A stretch of DNA of 64,000 nucleotides from Bradyrhizobium diazoefficiens USDA 110 (GCF_000011365.1 NC_004463.1:7798001-7862000), one strand, 5' to 3'; positions 24,241 through 33,356 are shown, numbered from the stretch's first letter. The notes: generated from the letters alone by a model not told the origin. Made by a program: numbers and translations.

Positions 24241-25409
24241 GACGGCAGCACCACGCAGTCGTCGGGCGTGAACCAGGCGACCACGTGCTGGTTCAGGCTG
24301 TAGGCGTCGACGTCGAGGCGCGCGCTGTTGGCGACGGACGCCTGCACCATCCCGCCGGTGTCGAGCTTCACCTTGTAGGTGGTGGTGCCGCCGAGATAGC
24401 AGATGTCGGCGATCACGCCGTCCAGCCGGTTGATCGCCGTTTCATAACCTGCCTCGCTCACCGGGCCGCGGCGCGACAGCTTGACCTTCTCGGGACGGAT
24501 CGCGACCGACAATTTTCCCGCGCCGACCGGCTCGCGCGGCTCGGCCACCACCAGCGTCCCCGCATCACGCGTGCCGATGACCAGACGATGGCCGTCGCGC
24601 AATCTGGACTCGGCGTCGAACAGATTGATGTCGCCGACGAACTCCGCGATCCAGCGCGAACGCGGCGCCTCGTAGAGCTCGCGGGGGCTCGCGACCTGGG
24701 CGAGCTTGCCGGCCTTCATCACCCCGATCTGGCTCGCCATCGTCATCGCCTCTTCCTGATCGTGGGTGACGATGATGAAGGTCATGCCGAGCCGGCGCTG
24801 GAGCTCCATCAACTCGCCTTGCGTGCTCTCGCGCAGCTTCTTGTCCAGCGCGGCGAGCGGCTCGTCGAGCAGCAACAATTGCGGCCGGCGTGCCAAAGCG
24901 CGGGCCAGCGCCACGCGCTGGCGCTGGCCGCCGGAGAGCTGGTCGGGCTTGCGCTTCTCGAGGCCCTCGAGCTTCACCAATGCGAGCATCTCCGCAACGC
25001 GCGTGGCGATGTCGGCGCGCGCCAAGCCGGCGCGCTTCAGGCCGAAGGCGATGTTGTCGCGCACCGAGAGGTGCGGAAACAACGCGTAGTTCTGGAACAT
25101 CATGTTGATCGGACGCTCATGCGGCAGCGCCTGCGCGATGTCCTTGCCGCCAAGCAGGATACGCCCCTCATCCGGCGCCTCGAAGCCGGCGAGCATGCGC
25201 AACAGCGTGGTCTTGCCGCAGCCGCTAGGCCCGAGCAGCGCGAAAAACTCGCCGGCCTTGATGTCGAGCGAGACACCGTCCACGGCCCGGAACGTCCCGA
25301 AAGTCTTGGTGACGCCCTCGATGCGCAGCAACGGCTGACCCGCTACGGGAAATGCAGCTCCAGCGGCCGTATCCGCCGCGACGTCCGTTCCGGGCAACTC
25401 TTCCGCCAT
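24237..25409 (-). CDS. potG: Polyamine-type ABC ATPase, PotG/PotA-like
   Basis: The 390-residue ATPase shows Walker A GPSGCGKTT, Q-loop MMFQNYALFPHL, the ABC signature LSGGQRQRVALARALA, Walker B LLLLDEPLAALD and the switch His of THDQEEAM. A C-terminal TOBE domain follows (about 300-385; RPEKVKLSRRGP, DICYLGGTTTYKVKLDTGG). ATG at 25409 is preferred over a TTG four codons earlier. It energises the PotH-PotI channel. It starts about 30 bp after glpD, an unusual operon partner, and could also serve the ATPase-less sugar importer nearby, although that is speculative. Confidence 0.88.
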   Translation of the reverse strand: MAEELPGTDVAADTAAGAAFPVAGQPLLRIEGVTKTFGTFRAVDGVSLDIKAGEFFALLGPSGCGKTTLLRMLAGFEAPDEGRILLGGKDIAQALPHERPINMMFQNYALFPHLSVRDNIAFGLKRAGLARADIATRVAEMLALVKLEGLEKRKPDQLSGGQRQRVALARALARRPQLLLLDEPLAALDKKLRESTQGELMELQRRLGMTFIIVTHDQEEAMTMASQIGVMKAGKLAQVASPRELYEAPRSRWIAEFVGDINLFDAESRLRDGHRLVIGTRDAGTLVVAEPREPVGAGKLSVAIRPEKVKLSRRGPVSEAGYETAINRLDGVIADICYLGGTTTYKVKLDTGGMVQASVANSARLDVDAYSLNQHVVAWFTPDDCVVLPS

Positions 25410-25439
25410 GGTCCCTGCCAACCCCGATTCCGCCGCACG

Positions 25440-26939
25440 CTAGCGGCCGATCGGCCTTTGCTCAACCGGTTCGGGGCGATCGTTCACATCCGCCATGAAC
25501 GCGGCAAGCCCATCACGATCGGCCTTGGGCATGGTCAGACCGAGCTTGGAGCGACGCCACAAGACGTCCTCTGGAAAACGCGCCCATTCGTGGCTCATCA
25601 GATAACGCACCTCGGCGCCGGTCAGCTCAGGGCCAAAGGTTGGGCCAAGCTCATCGCGCGTCCTGGCCTCGCCAAGCACGGCCGGCAGTCGCGAGCCGTA
25701 GGCCGCGACCAGGCGTTGGGCCTCCGGCTCCGAGAGAAAGCGCCAGCGATCGCGTGCGAGGTCGACTTCGGTGTCGAAACGGTCCCAGGCGAAATCGCCG
25801 CCGGGGAGTACCGCCCCGTCGGTCCAGGGCGGCGACATCGGATAGAACGGCGTCAGCCGCGTCACCGCCCGCTCCGCACGCAGGCGCGAAGTAGTGACAT
25901 CGCCGCCAAACATCGTGATCAGCGGCGCCTTGCGCCGGCGCGCATGGAACAGCGCCGTGCCGTCGCGTCCTCGCGCGGACGCCAGCGTCAGGTTGACGCC
26001 CGAGACCGTCCGGACCACGTCGGTCGGGGCGACGCGCTCGCGGAAATAGCGGCTGGCCGCTTCGCAGAGATAGCTGACGTCGGCGCCCGGCATCGCGACG
26101 ATCGCAGGATCGCCGGTGAAAGCGTGCGTGACCGTGCCGATCAGCGTGAAATCGCGCTCGAGGGGCCGGGCGAAGATCAGCCGTCCATCATTGTTCTGGA
26201 AGACGTAGACGTTCTCGGAATCGAACAGCCGCGGCACGATGATCTGGCTCATCTGCATCGCGGCCATGGCGGGCTGCGGCTCCCGCAGCACGGTATCCGC
26301 CACCATCGACGTCCAGCCACCGGTGGCGTTGGCCAGCGCCCGCGCCGTGATCGTGCGGCGGTGGCCGCGATCGACCACCGCGAGGCGCCATGTGTCGGTT
26401 CTGTCAGCGCGCACGCAGCGTGCCCCGGTATGGATCGCGGCGCCGCGTTCGGCGGCATCCAGCGCCGTGAGCACCACCAGGCGGGAATCGTCAACGACAC
26501 AGTCCGAATATTCGAACGCCGTGCCGAACGGACGCTTCAGCGCGTTGCCGACCGGATGATGCGTAATGTCGAGGGTCGCTGATGGCGGCAGGCCACCCCG
26601 GTTCGTGAGGCCGTCATAAACATACAGGCCGGCCCGCAGCAGCCATGGCGGACGCTCCTCGGAATGGGCGGGAATCACGAAGCGCATCGGCCGGACCAGA
26701 TGCGGCGCGATCCGGAGCCAGATCCGGCGCTCGGCGAGCGCCCGGCGCACCCGCCAGAACCCGCGGCGCTCCAGCACCGACAGATCGCCATGAATCAGCC
26801 GCGGCGTCGCCGACGAGGCGGCGCCGCCGAGATCGCCCTGTTCGAACAGAATGACCCGCAGGCCGCGGCCGGCCGCATCGCGCGCGAGGCTGACACCGTT
26901 CAGGCCGCCGCCGATGATCGCAAGGTCGTAATCCGCCAT
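25440..26939 (-). CDS. glpD: FAD-dependent glycerol-3-phosphate dehydrogenase homologue, divergent
   Basis: The 499-residue protein has a Rossmann FAD motif (DLAIIGGGLNGVSLARDAAG), EQGDLGGAASSATPRLIHGD and a C-terminal domain with LTGAEVRYLMSHEWARFPED, the GlpD architecture. GlpD oxidises glycerol-3-phosphate to dihydroxyacetone phosphate at the membrane. Two motifs differ from typical GlpD: LIHGGLRYLE reads LIHGDLSVLE, and the SGVRPL segment reads SGVNLTLASA. The enzyme may therefore use a related substrate or be a divergent paralogue. It heads an operon with potGHI, which may import that substrate or a glycerol-phosphate derivative. Confidence 0.82.
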   Translation of the reverse strand: MADYDLAIIGGGLNGVSLARDAAGRGLRVILFEQGDLGGAASSATPRLIHGDLSVLERRGFWRVRRALAERRIWLRIAPHLVRPMRFVIPAHSEERPPWLLRAGLYVYDGLTNRGGLPPSATLDITHHPVGNALKRPFGTAFEYSDCVVDDSRLVVLTALDAAERGAAIHTGARCVRADRTDTWRLAVVDRGHRRTITARALANATGGWTSMVADTVLREPQPAMAAMQMSQIIVPRLFDSENVYVFQNNDGRLIFARPLERDFTLIGTVTHAFTGDPAIVAMPGADVSYLCEAASRYFRERVAPTDVVRTVSGVNLTLASARGRDGTALFHARRRKAPLITMFGGDVTTSRLRAERAVTRLTPFYPMSPPWTDGAVLPGGDFAWDRFDTEVDLARDRWRFLSEPEAQRLVAAYGSRLPAVLGEARTRDELGPTFGPELTGAEVRYLMSHEWARFPEDVLWRRSKLGLTMPKADRDGLAAFMADVNDRPEPVEQRPIGR

Positions 26940-26978
26940 GAAGCCGTCGAGAGCGAGCGAAACGAAGCGCTCCCATCA

Positions 26979-29666
26979 CTAGCCGGTCTTGAGCGCAAGC
27001 TCCATGGCTTCGGCGCGGCCGACGAGGCCGGCATACTTCCCGATCGGCAGTGGCTTGCCGAGCAGGTAGCCCTGCACGCCGTCGCAGCCCTCCTTGGCGA
27101 GGAAGGCGAGCTGGTCGAGCGTCTCGACGCCCTCGGCGATGATGGACATTTCGAGGCCGTGGCCGAGATCGATGACGGCGCGCACGATCGCCGCCGATTG
27201 CGGGTTGCGGCCGAGATTGATGATGAAGGCGCGGTCGATCTTGATCTTGTCGAACGGAAACGCCTGGAGATAGCTCAGCGAGGAATAGCCGCTGCCGAAA
27301 TCGTCCATGGAGATGCGCACGCCGAGCGCCTTCAGCCGGCGCAGCAGCGCCAGGCCCCGGTCGAAATCCTCGATCAGCACGCCCTCGGTGATCTCGAGCT
27401 CGAGCCGGCCGGGCGCCAGGCCGGTTTCGATCAGGATCGAATGGACCAGCCCGACCACGTCGCCGTGCATGAACTGCGCCGGCGACAGATTGACCGCGAC
27501 CTGGAGCGGCTTCGGCCAGGACGCCGCCTCGCGGCAGGCCTCGCGCAGGATCCACTCGCCCATCTCGACGATCAGGCCGCTCTCCTCGGCGATCGGGATG
27601 AATTCGGCCGGCGAGACCTGGCCACGCACCGGATGCTGCCAGCGCGCCAGCGCCTCGAAGCCGATGATCTCGCTCTCGGCGACGCTATGGCCGGCGGCCC
27701 CCTGCGGCTGGAAGGCGAGCGAGAGCTCGCCGTTCTTGATCGCCATCGACAGGTCCTGATGCAGCACGCGGCGATCGCGGATCTGCTGGTCCATCTCCGG
27801 CTGGTAGAGGCTGATCGTGCCGCGCGATTTCTGCTTGGCGCGGAACAGCGCCGCACCGGCATTGGCGAGCAACGAGGCGCCGTCGGCGCCATTGTGCGGG
27901 AAAATCGACATGCCGGTGGTGGCGCCGGCACGGACTGGCCGGCCGTCGATCTGGAATTCCCGCGCGACGGCTTCGCCGAGCTGCTGCGCCAGCGCAAGAC
28001 CCGCCTCCGGCTGCTTGCCGTCGATGATCAGGCCGAACTCGTCGCCGGACAGGCGCGCCACCACGCCGCCGCGCGCGGAATCCTGGAGCCGCTGGGCCAC
28101 CTCGATCAGGAGCTTGTCGCCGAGCGCATGGCCGAAGACGTCGTTGACCTCCTTGAGGCCGTCGAGATCAACGCAGAGGACGGCGAACTCCTCGCCGGTG
28201 CCTTCGCAGGCCTCGATCATCTGAGTCAGCGCCTGCAGGAAGGCGGCACGGTTCGGCAGATCGGTGAGGCCGTCGTGATAGGCCATGTGCGCCATGCGCG
28301 ACTCGGTCTGCCGGCGGTCGGTGACGTCTTCGTGGGTCTTGATCAGGTATTGCGGCTCGCCGGCATCGCTGAGCACGGTGGCGCGCCGGGTCAGGAACAG
28401 CCGCAGGCCGTCCTTGGTGGAGATCGGGTGCTCCTCGGTGATCATCCCGCGCTTCTTGATCGCAGCCTCGTCGCGCGCGATGATCAGCTTGGCTTCCTTG
28501 GGATTGAAGATGTCGGACGCGGTCAGGCCCGTGGCTTCCTCGCGCCTGCGGTTGAGGATCGTCTCGGCGCTGCGGTTGGCGAGCAGGTAGCGGCCGTCCT
28601 TGACCTGCTCGACGATCAGCGCCACCGGGATGTTGTCGACGACGAGCTCGAGGAATTTCTTGGTGCTCTCCAGCTCCTGCGACAGTGAGCGGCGGTCGGT
28701 GATGTCCTCGAACACGAGCATCAGGAATTCGGGCTTGTTGTTCTCGTTGCGGACCACGATCCGGATCGAGGCAACCATGCGCCGTTCACCGCCGCGGTCG
28801 ACCTCGAACTCATTACGGAACTGGCCGTCCGGCGAATTGAGCGCCGCCCGGTCGGTCGCCTCGATGCTGGCCGCTGAGACGGGGGCAAACAGCTCGCGCG
28901 CGTTCTTGCCGACGACCTGGTCCCGCGTAAACCCCCAGAACCGCTCATAGGCGGTGTTGGCGAAGATGTAGCAGCCGTCCTCGATGTTCTTCGCGGCAAC
29001 GCAGGCCGGCACGTTGTCGAGCACCGTTTCCAGGAACTGCTTGGTCGAGGCGAGCTGCCGCGACAGCCTGCGCTCCTCGCTGACGTCGAGATGCGTCGCC
29101 ACCGAGCCGCCGTTCGGCAGCACGAAGTATTTTACCAGGATGGCCCGGCCGTCAGGCAGTTCGGTGATCAGACCGTTGCCGCTTGCCGCCTTCTCGTAGA
29201 ATTCCTTATCGGAGACGCCACCAAGGACCCCGCGCTTGCGCCGCAGCTCGAGGATGTCGTGGCCGTTCATGTCGGCCCACAGATCCGACCGTGACAGGCC
29301 ATAGATCTCGAGATAGCGGTCATTGCAGAAGATGACGCGCCGCTGCGCATCGGTCATCACCACGCCCTGGTTGAGATTGTTCATGGCGGAGGAGACGAAG
29401 GCGTTGCGCCGCAGCTGCAACCGCCTGGTCCGGCGCAGCGCGGAGTGGATCCACAACGCGATTGCCACCAGGAACGCACAGACGACGATGCCCCCGATCA
29501 GGGCTTCCCAGATCAGGTTGGGATCGAGGTTGTCGAGCGAGCTCGGCGGGGCGAAGCTGTCCGACAGCGCAAAGGCACGCGCAGGCGCGACCGTGCCGGC
29601 CAGGCACACGACGGCCTGCACAGCAATCAGAATCGTGCTGTCCGCGTGCCAGTTCTTCTCAGCCAT
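26979..29666 (-). CDS. Membrane PAS-GGDEF-EAL cyclic-di-GMP signalling protein
   Basis: The 895-residue protein has an N-terminal signal-like segment and a transmembrane helix (about 53-72; EALIGGIVVCAFLVAIALWI), three PAS domains (about 85-205, 210-330, 335-455), a GGDEF domain (about 460-620) and an EAL domain (about 630-885). The GGDEF motif reads SGDEF (540-544), a tolerated or weakened cyclase variant. The EAL domain keeps FEALARW (Glu671), EITEGVLIED, DDFGSGYSSL, KIDRAF and EGVET, so phosphodiesterase activity is likely. Substrate signals for the PAS domains are unknown. It begins 39 bp upstream of glpD's end region on the same strand but is a separate unit in function. Confidence 0.9.
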   Translation of the reverse strand: MAEKNWHADSTILIAVQAVVCLAGTVAPARAFALSDSFAPPSSLDNLDPNLIWEALIGGIVVCAFLVAIALWIHSALRRTRRLQLRRNAFVSSAMNNLNQGVVMTDAQRRVIFCNDRYLEIYGLSRSDLWADMNGHDILELRRKRGVLGGVSDKEFYEKAASGNGLITELPDGRAILVKYFVLPNGGSVATHLDVSEERRLSRQLASTKQFLETVLDNVPACVAAKNIEDGCYIFANTAYERFWGFTRDQVVGKNARELFAPVSAASIEATDRAALNSPDGQFRNEFEVDRGGERRMVASIRIVVRNENNKPEFLMLVFEDITDRRSLSQELESTKKFLELVVDNIPVALIVEQVKDGRYLLANRSAETILNRRREEATGLTASDIFNPKEAKLIIARDEAAIKKRGMITEEHPISTKDGLRLFLTRRATVLSDAGEPQYLIKTHEDVTDRRQTESRMAHMAYHDGLTDLPNRAAFLQALTQMIEACEGTGEEFAVLCVDLDGLKEVNDVFGHALGDKLLIEVAQRLQDSARGGVVARLSGDEFGLIIDGKQPEAGLALAQQLGEAVAREFQIDGRPVRAGATTGMSIFPHNGADGASLLANAGAALFRAKQKSRGTISLYQPEMDQQIRDRRVLHQDLSMAIKNGELSLAFQPQGAAGHSVAESEIIGFEALARWQHPVRGQVSPAEFIPIAEESGLIVEMGEWILREACREAASWPKPLQVAVNLSPAQFMHGDVVGLVHSILIETGLAPGRLELEITEGVLIEDFDRGLALLRRLKALGVRISMDDFGSGYSSLSYLQAFPFDKIKIDRAFIINLGRNPQSAAIVRAVIDLGHGLEMSIIAEGVETLDQLAFLAKEGCDGVQGYLLGKPLPIGKYAGLVGRAEAMELALKTG

Positions 29667-29868
29667 CAGCCACCCGCGATTTCAACGTCGGATTGTCTGG
29701 CCTCACGGGTTTGGATCGGGTAAACGCCTGTACGCGCAACAGAAAAATGTCACGTTAAATACGGCAATTGCCCTGACATGATAAATGCTTCCTTAACGGA
29801 AAATGACCCCGCGCCCTCGTTCCCGGGCTTGATGCCTCCGGCGCTTCCAGCGGACCTCCTGCACAACC

Positions 29869-30972
29869 ATGGATAGGGTCGACTGCATCGTCATCGGAGC
29901 CGGCGTGGTCGGGCTCGCGGTGGCTCGAAAGCTGGCCCAGGCCGGGCGCGAGGTCATCGTGCTCGAGGAAGCCGAGGCCATCGGCACCATCACCTCCTCG
30001 CGCAACAGCGAGGTGATCCATGCCGGCATCTACTACCGCGCCGGAAGCTGGATGGCGCGCATGTGCGTCAACGGCAAGCACGCGCTCTACCGCTACTGCG
30101 GCGAGCGCGGCATCCCGCACAAGAATTGCGGCAAGCTGATCGTCGCGACCAATGCGAAGGAAACCGAGAAGCTGCAATCGATCAAGGCGCACGCCGAGGC
30201 CAATGGCGTGCTCGACATGCAGTTGCTCACGGGCGAGGCCGCACGCGCGCTGGAGCCGGCGCTCGCCTGCGACGCCGCGCTGCTCTCGCCCTCGACCGGC
30301 ATCATCGACAGCCACGCCTACATGCTCTCGCTGCGCGGCGAGGCCGAGGAAGCCGGCGCGGCCTTCGCGTTTCACACCCCGCTGATCCGTGCCAAGGCGG
30401 CCGCCGGCATGATCGAGGTCGAGGCCGGCGGCGAGGCACCGATGGCGCTGCAATGCAGCCTCCTCGTCAACGCTGCGGGCCTCGCGGCGACAACGGTGGC
30501 GCGCAATATCGACGGCATGCCGCTGGACCGGATTCCGCCGGCCTATCTGGCCAAGGGAAATTACTTCAGCTGCAACGCCAAGGCGCCGTTCTCGCACTTG
30601 ATCTATCCGGTGCCCGAGCCCGGCGGCCTCGGCGTGCATCTGACGCTGGACATGGCGGGGCAGGCGCGTTTCGGCCCTGACGTCGAGTGGATCGAGACGA
30701 TCAACTACGAGGTCGATCCGTCACGCGCCGAGCGCTTCTATCCGGCGATCCGGAGATACTGGCCGACGCTGCCTGACGGCGCGTTGATGCCGAGCTATTC
30801 GGGCATCCGCCCGAAGATCGTGCCGCCGGCGGTCGCCACGCAGGATTTCCTGATGCAGGGTCCGCGCGATCACGGCGTGGCAGGCCTGATCAACCTGTTC
30901 GGCATCGAATCGCCGGGACTGACGTCCTCGCTCGCGATCGCCGATCACGTCGCCGAGCTCGCAAATATCTGA
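29869..30972 (+). CDS. FAD-dependent oxidoreductase, L-2-hydroxyglutarate oxidase-like
   Basis: The 367-residue protein has an N-terminal FAD motif ([18 protein letters not shown]) and the DAO-fold pattern of Lhg[38 protein letters not shown] and [13 protein letters not shown]. LhgO oxidises L-2-hydroxyglutarate to 2-oxoglutarate with electron transfer to quinone. Related enzymes act on other 2-hydroxy acids, so the substrate is not certain. It stands alone, divergent from the GGDEF-EAL gene. A perfect hairpin follows the gene at 31038-31078. Confidence 0.82.
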   Translation: MDRVDCIVIGAGVVGLAVARKLAQAGREVIVLEEAEAIGTITSSRNSEVIHAGIYYRAGSWMARMCVNGKHALYRYCGERGIPHKNCGKLIVATNAKETEKLQSIKAHAEANGVLDMQLLTGEAARALEPALACDAALLSPSTGIIDSHAYMLSLRGEAEEAGAAFAFHTPLIRAKAAAGMIEVEAGGEAPMALQCSLLVNAAGLAATTVARNIDGMPLDRIPPAYLAKGNYFSCNAKAPFSHLIYPVPEPGGLGVHLTLDMAGQARFGPDVEWIETINYEVDPSRAERFYPAIRRYWPTLPDGALMPSYSGIRPKIVPPAVATQDFLMQGPRDHGVAGLINLFGIESPGLTSSLAIADHVAELANI

Positions 30973-31037
30973 AGCGTCTTCAAGCGAAGCGGATACCACT
31001 TCGCGCAAAGAAGAAAACGCGTCCAAACAAGAAGCCG

Positions 31038-31078
31038 GAGCTATTTCCGTTCCGATTCCGTCGGAACGGAAATAGCTC
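31038..31078. repeat. perfect 18-bp hairpin
   Basis: Bases 31038-31055 (beginning GAGCTATTTCCGTTCCGA, counting the flanking G) pair perfectly with 31061-31078 across a 5-base loop. It has no T-run. The surrounding sequence (CGGATACCACTTCGCG...AACGCG) resembles the dispersed element also seen before the aqpZ end at 35150-35186, so it is probably part of a mobile-like palindromic repeat. It could also end lhgO transcription. Confidence 0.7.
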
Positions 31079-31194
31079 TGGACGCCGCGCAAATGTCCTT
31101 GCGCGGCTTCGCATCTTCCAACAGGGATGAGCGCAACAGCACTCACCCCTGCCTGAAGGGGTACGATCAAACTCTACGCTGAATACGGGGTTTA

Positions 31195-31377
31195 CTAGTG
31201 AAGCGTGTCGCCAGTGTGCTTCAGACGCTCGATCTGGTCCTTGACCATCAACTTCCGGCGCTTCAACTCAACAATTTGCAGGTCGTCTGTTGAAAGGTGC
31301 ACGAGAGCTTCGTGCAATTCGTTTTCGAGAGTTTTATGCTTCCGTTCCAATTCAACCAGATGTGCCTGAATTGTCAT
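31195..31377 (-). CDS. DUF465 (YdcH-like) protein
   Basis: The 60-residue protein, MTIQAHLVELERKHKTLENE onward, is a short helical coiled-coil protein with the DUF465 pattern VELKRRKLMVKDQIERL. GAGG-type ribosome site GGAGG lies just before Met at 31377; the frame upstream to 31437 is not needed. The function of the family is unknown. A second DUF465 gene lies divergently at 31706. Confidence 0.85.
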   Translation of the reverse strand: MTIQAHLVELERKHKTLENELHEALVHLSTDDLQIVELKRRKLMVKDQIERLKHTGDTLH

Positions 31378-31705
31378 TCGAAACCTCCTCGGTAGGGGTG
31401 ACCTTGGATTCGATCCGGACGACGAAGTGTACATCACCGATTCGTTCTGTCGATGGATATCCGTCGTCGCCTTGTCATTTTTGAAAATTCATATGTAACG
31501 AAGCGTGAGTAAGGAACCGCGCTGGGAAAAATCCATGATATCAATGCGCTTGCGCAGCGCCGCAGCGAACCGTCGAAATATCTTGCGAGAGATGGGTGAG
31601 CGACGGCCCGAGATCGCTTGCGGTCACGGCGCGCAAGGACGATAATTTCCACAGGGCATCCACAGCCTTAATCTCACGACTATCGGTTTTTCGGCCACCG
31701 CAGAC
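31378..31705. other. 328-bp divergent promoter region between two DUF465 genes
   Basis: No gene is visible. The middle is A/T-rich for this genome (ATTTTTGAAAATTCATATG at about 31479-31497), and must contain the promoters for both flanking DUF465 genes. No specific factor site was recognised. Confidence 0.5.
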
Positions 31706-31912
31706 ATGACCCATGAAGACGAGAGTGAACTCGAAGCCGAGCTCGCCCGGTTGCAGCAGGAACACCGAGATCTCGACGCGGCGATCGATGCACTGCATCA
31801 ATCGCCTGCCCCCGACCTATTGCGGTTACAGCGGCTGAAGAAGCGCAAGCTGTTGTTGCGCGACCGCATCGCCTTCATCGAAGACCAGATCACGCCCGAC
31901 ATCATCGCCTGA
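31706..31912 (+). CDS. DUF465 protein, second copy
   Basis: The 68-residue protein is helical and highly charged, with LEAELARLQQEHRDLDAAID and LKKRKLLLRDRIAFIEDQI, the DUF465 signature. It is a diverged paralogue of the gene at 31195-31377 on the opposite strand. Function unknown. There is no strong ribosome site at the start. Confidence 0.8.
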   Translation: MTHEDESELEAELARLQQEHRDLDAAIDALHQSPAPDLLRLQRLKKRKLLLRDRIAFIEDQITPDIIA

Positions 31913-32053
31913 TCCCCAGCGGGCTTTTCGCGGCGGGGCGAGCCGGGTGAATCCTCTTGACTCCAAAAGAACAAAATAGGAACATTCAGGCACCAAACGC
32001 CCCCAGGAAACGCCCCAGAGAAACGCCCAAGGAACCTAGCAAGGACAACGCAG

Positions 32054-32266
32054 ATGTCGGCAACCGCCCTTTTGGACAACAGCCATTATGAACAGGCCTG
32101 CGATCAGGCGATCGCGATGTGCGACGGCAATCTGCGCAGCACCATCAAGGCGCTGATCATGGCCAACGAATATCTGGAGGCGGAGTTCGAGGAATTGCAG
32201 GCGGCGATTTCAGCCGGCTGCATTCCGGAGACCTCTCGCAGCAAGGCGCGGAGCAGCGCCGCCTGA
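32054..32266 (+). CDS. Small hypothetical protein
   Basis: The 70-residue protein (ALLDNSHYEQACDQAIAMCD, TIKALIMANEYLEAEFEEL) appears helical and soluble, with three cysteines. I do not recognise a family beyond its resemblance to small conserved proteins of Bradyrhizobium-type genomes. AAGGAC lies upstream of the start. It is followed after 22 bp by another small gene, so the two likely form an operon. Confidence 0.6.
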   Translation: MSATALLDNSHYEQACDQAIAMCDGNLRSTIKALIMANEYLEAEFEELQAAISAGCIPETSRSKARSSAA

Positions 32267-32288
32267 TGTTGATGATCGGAGCAACGCC

Positions 32289-32540
32289 ATGTCGGACGTC
32301 ACCTACTACGTTGCAATGCCCTTCCTGATCGATGACGACGGATCGCCGGTCGCGGGCGCCGCGGAGGAATGTCAGTCCTCGACGGCCGCGCTGCGGCGCG
32401 CGGAGATTCTGGCGCGCGGTGCCGGCCACATCGGCGCGGTCGCATTTTGCCGCAGCGGCGATCCCATGACCGGCGAATTCGGCGACGCGACGCTGCTGCG
32501 CAAGTTCGGCAACGTGCCGGAAGATCTGGCCACGTTGTAG
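32289..32540 (+). CDS. Small hypothetical protein
   Basis: The 83-residue protein (MSDVTYYVAMPFLIDDDGSP, RRAEILARGAGHIGAVAFCR, FGDATLLRKFGNVPEDL) is soluble and of unknown function. Its start has GGAG at 32277-32280. The pattern of a short beta-alpha-beta unit with a central RAEILA helix suggests one small folded domain. It is probably co-transcribed with the gene at 32054. Confidence 0.6.
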   Translation: MSDVTYYVAMPFLIDDDGSPVAGAAEECQSSTAALRRAEILARGAGHIGAVAFCRSGDPMTGEFGDATLLRKFGNVPEDLATL

Positions 32541-32552
32541 GGCATTTATTGT

Positions 32553-32652
32553 TTGAGCATGATCTCCGCGCAAACGCGTTTCGCATTTGTCGCGAGGAAA
32601 ATCGCTGCACACTTTGCGCTAGCGCGGCCCTTCGGGTCCGGATCATGCTCAG
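32553..32652. repeat. GAGCATGATC palindromic repeat, copy 1
   Basis: The ends GAGCATGATC (32555-32564) and GATCATGCTC (32641-32650) are inverted repeats. The inner right part (TTTGCGC...GCGGCCCTTCGGGTCCG) is nearly identical to the copy at 36616-36685. It lies between convergent small-protein and GGDEF genes and may help end transcription. Confidence 0.8.
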
Positions 32653-33356
32653 TTGCTGACCAGCCTGATCCGCGGCTCGTGCCGCCGGCGCGCCTTGCGC
32701 ACATACATTGCGGCATCCGCCTCCTCCAAGGCGCGGCCTGCGTCGGAATGCGCCCCCAGCAACGCGACGCCGGCGGAGGCGCCCGCGGTCACATTCTGGC
32801 TGCGGAAGACGAAGGATAATTCGTCGATCGTCTGCTCGAAGGCCGCGGCCTTCGCCTTGGCATCGGTCTCGTTGAGATTCCACAGCAGCAGCGCGAACTC
32901 GTCGCCGCCGAGCCGGCCGACCACGTCGGAGGCGCGGACCTGCCGCGTCAGCGCGCCGACGATCGCCTTGAGCACCTCGTCGCCGGCGGCGTGGCCGAAG
33001 GAATCGTTGATCGGCTTCAGCCGATCGACATCGAGCACGATCAGCGCGCCGGTGGCGCGATAGCGCTTCATGTAGGCGATGGCGCGTGTGAGCTCGCGCT
33101 CGAAGCCGCGCCGGTTCGGAATCTCGAGCAGGAAATCGGTGTCGGCGGCAGCTTCCAGTTCCGCGACCCGCCGCTCCGCCGCCTTGAGCTTGCTCCGCAG
33201 CCCGCGGATGATCTTTGCACTATCCTTGGTGCCATCAAGCGACGCTCCGCGCCGCGGCGGCTTGGCCGGACGCTTGGTGGCAGGTTTGGACCGGCTGGCG
33301 CTGATTTTCCGGCCCTTTTTGGCCTTCGCAGCACTCGCCCTTTTTGGTTTCTTCAT
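32649..33356 (-). CDS. GGDEF diguanylate cyclase with histone H1-like basic N-terminus
   Basis: The 235-residue protein has a Lys/Arg/Ala/Pro-rich tail (about residues 1-40; MKKPKRASAAKAKKGRK, KPATKRPAKPPRRG), a coiled coil (IIRGLRSKLKAAERRVAELE) and a GGDEF domain (about 75-225). Active-site GGDEF is intact, the inhibitory site RxxD (RASD) lies five residues before it, and NRRGFERELTRAI and LDVDRLKPINDSFGHAAGDE match cyclases. The start at 33356 has GCAGGA six bases upstream; ATGs at 33362 and 33410 are alternatives. Cyclic-di-GMP synthesis is likely. The basic tail suggests binding to DNA, RNA or the membrane. Confidence 0.85.
   Translation of the reverse strand: MKKPKRASAAKAKKGRKISASRSKPATKRPAKPPRRGASLDGTKDSAKIIRGLRSKLKAAERRVAELEAAADTDFLLEIPNRRGFERELTRAIAYMKRYRATGALIVLDVDRLKPINDSFGHAAGDEVLKAIVGALTRQVRASDVVGRLGGDEFALLLWNLNETDAKAKAAAFEQTIDELSFVFRSQNVTAGASAGVALLGAHSDAGRALEEADAAMYVRKARRRHEPRIRLVSN

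Noticed and set aside
24285..26582. A 765-codon plus-strand open frame antisense to potG and glpD
   Set aside because: Both underlying genes have clear motifs; the antisense frame has no ribosome site or domain.
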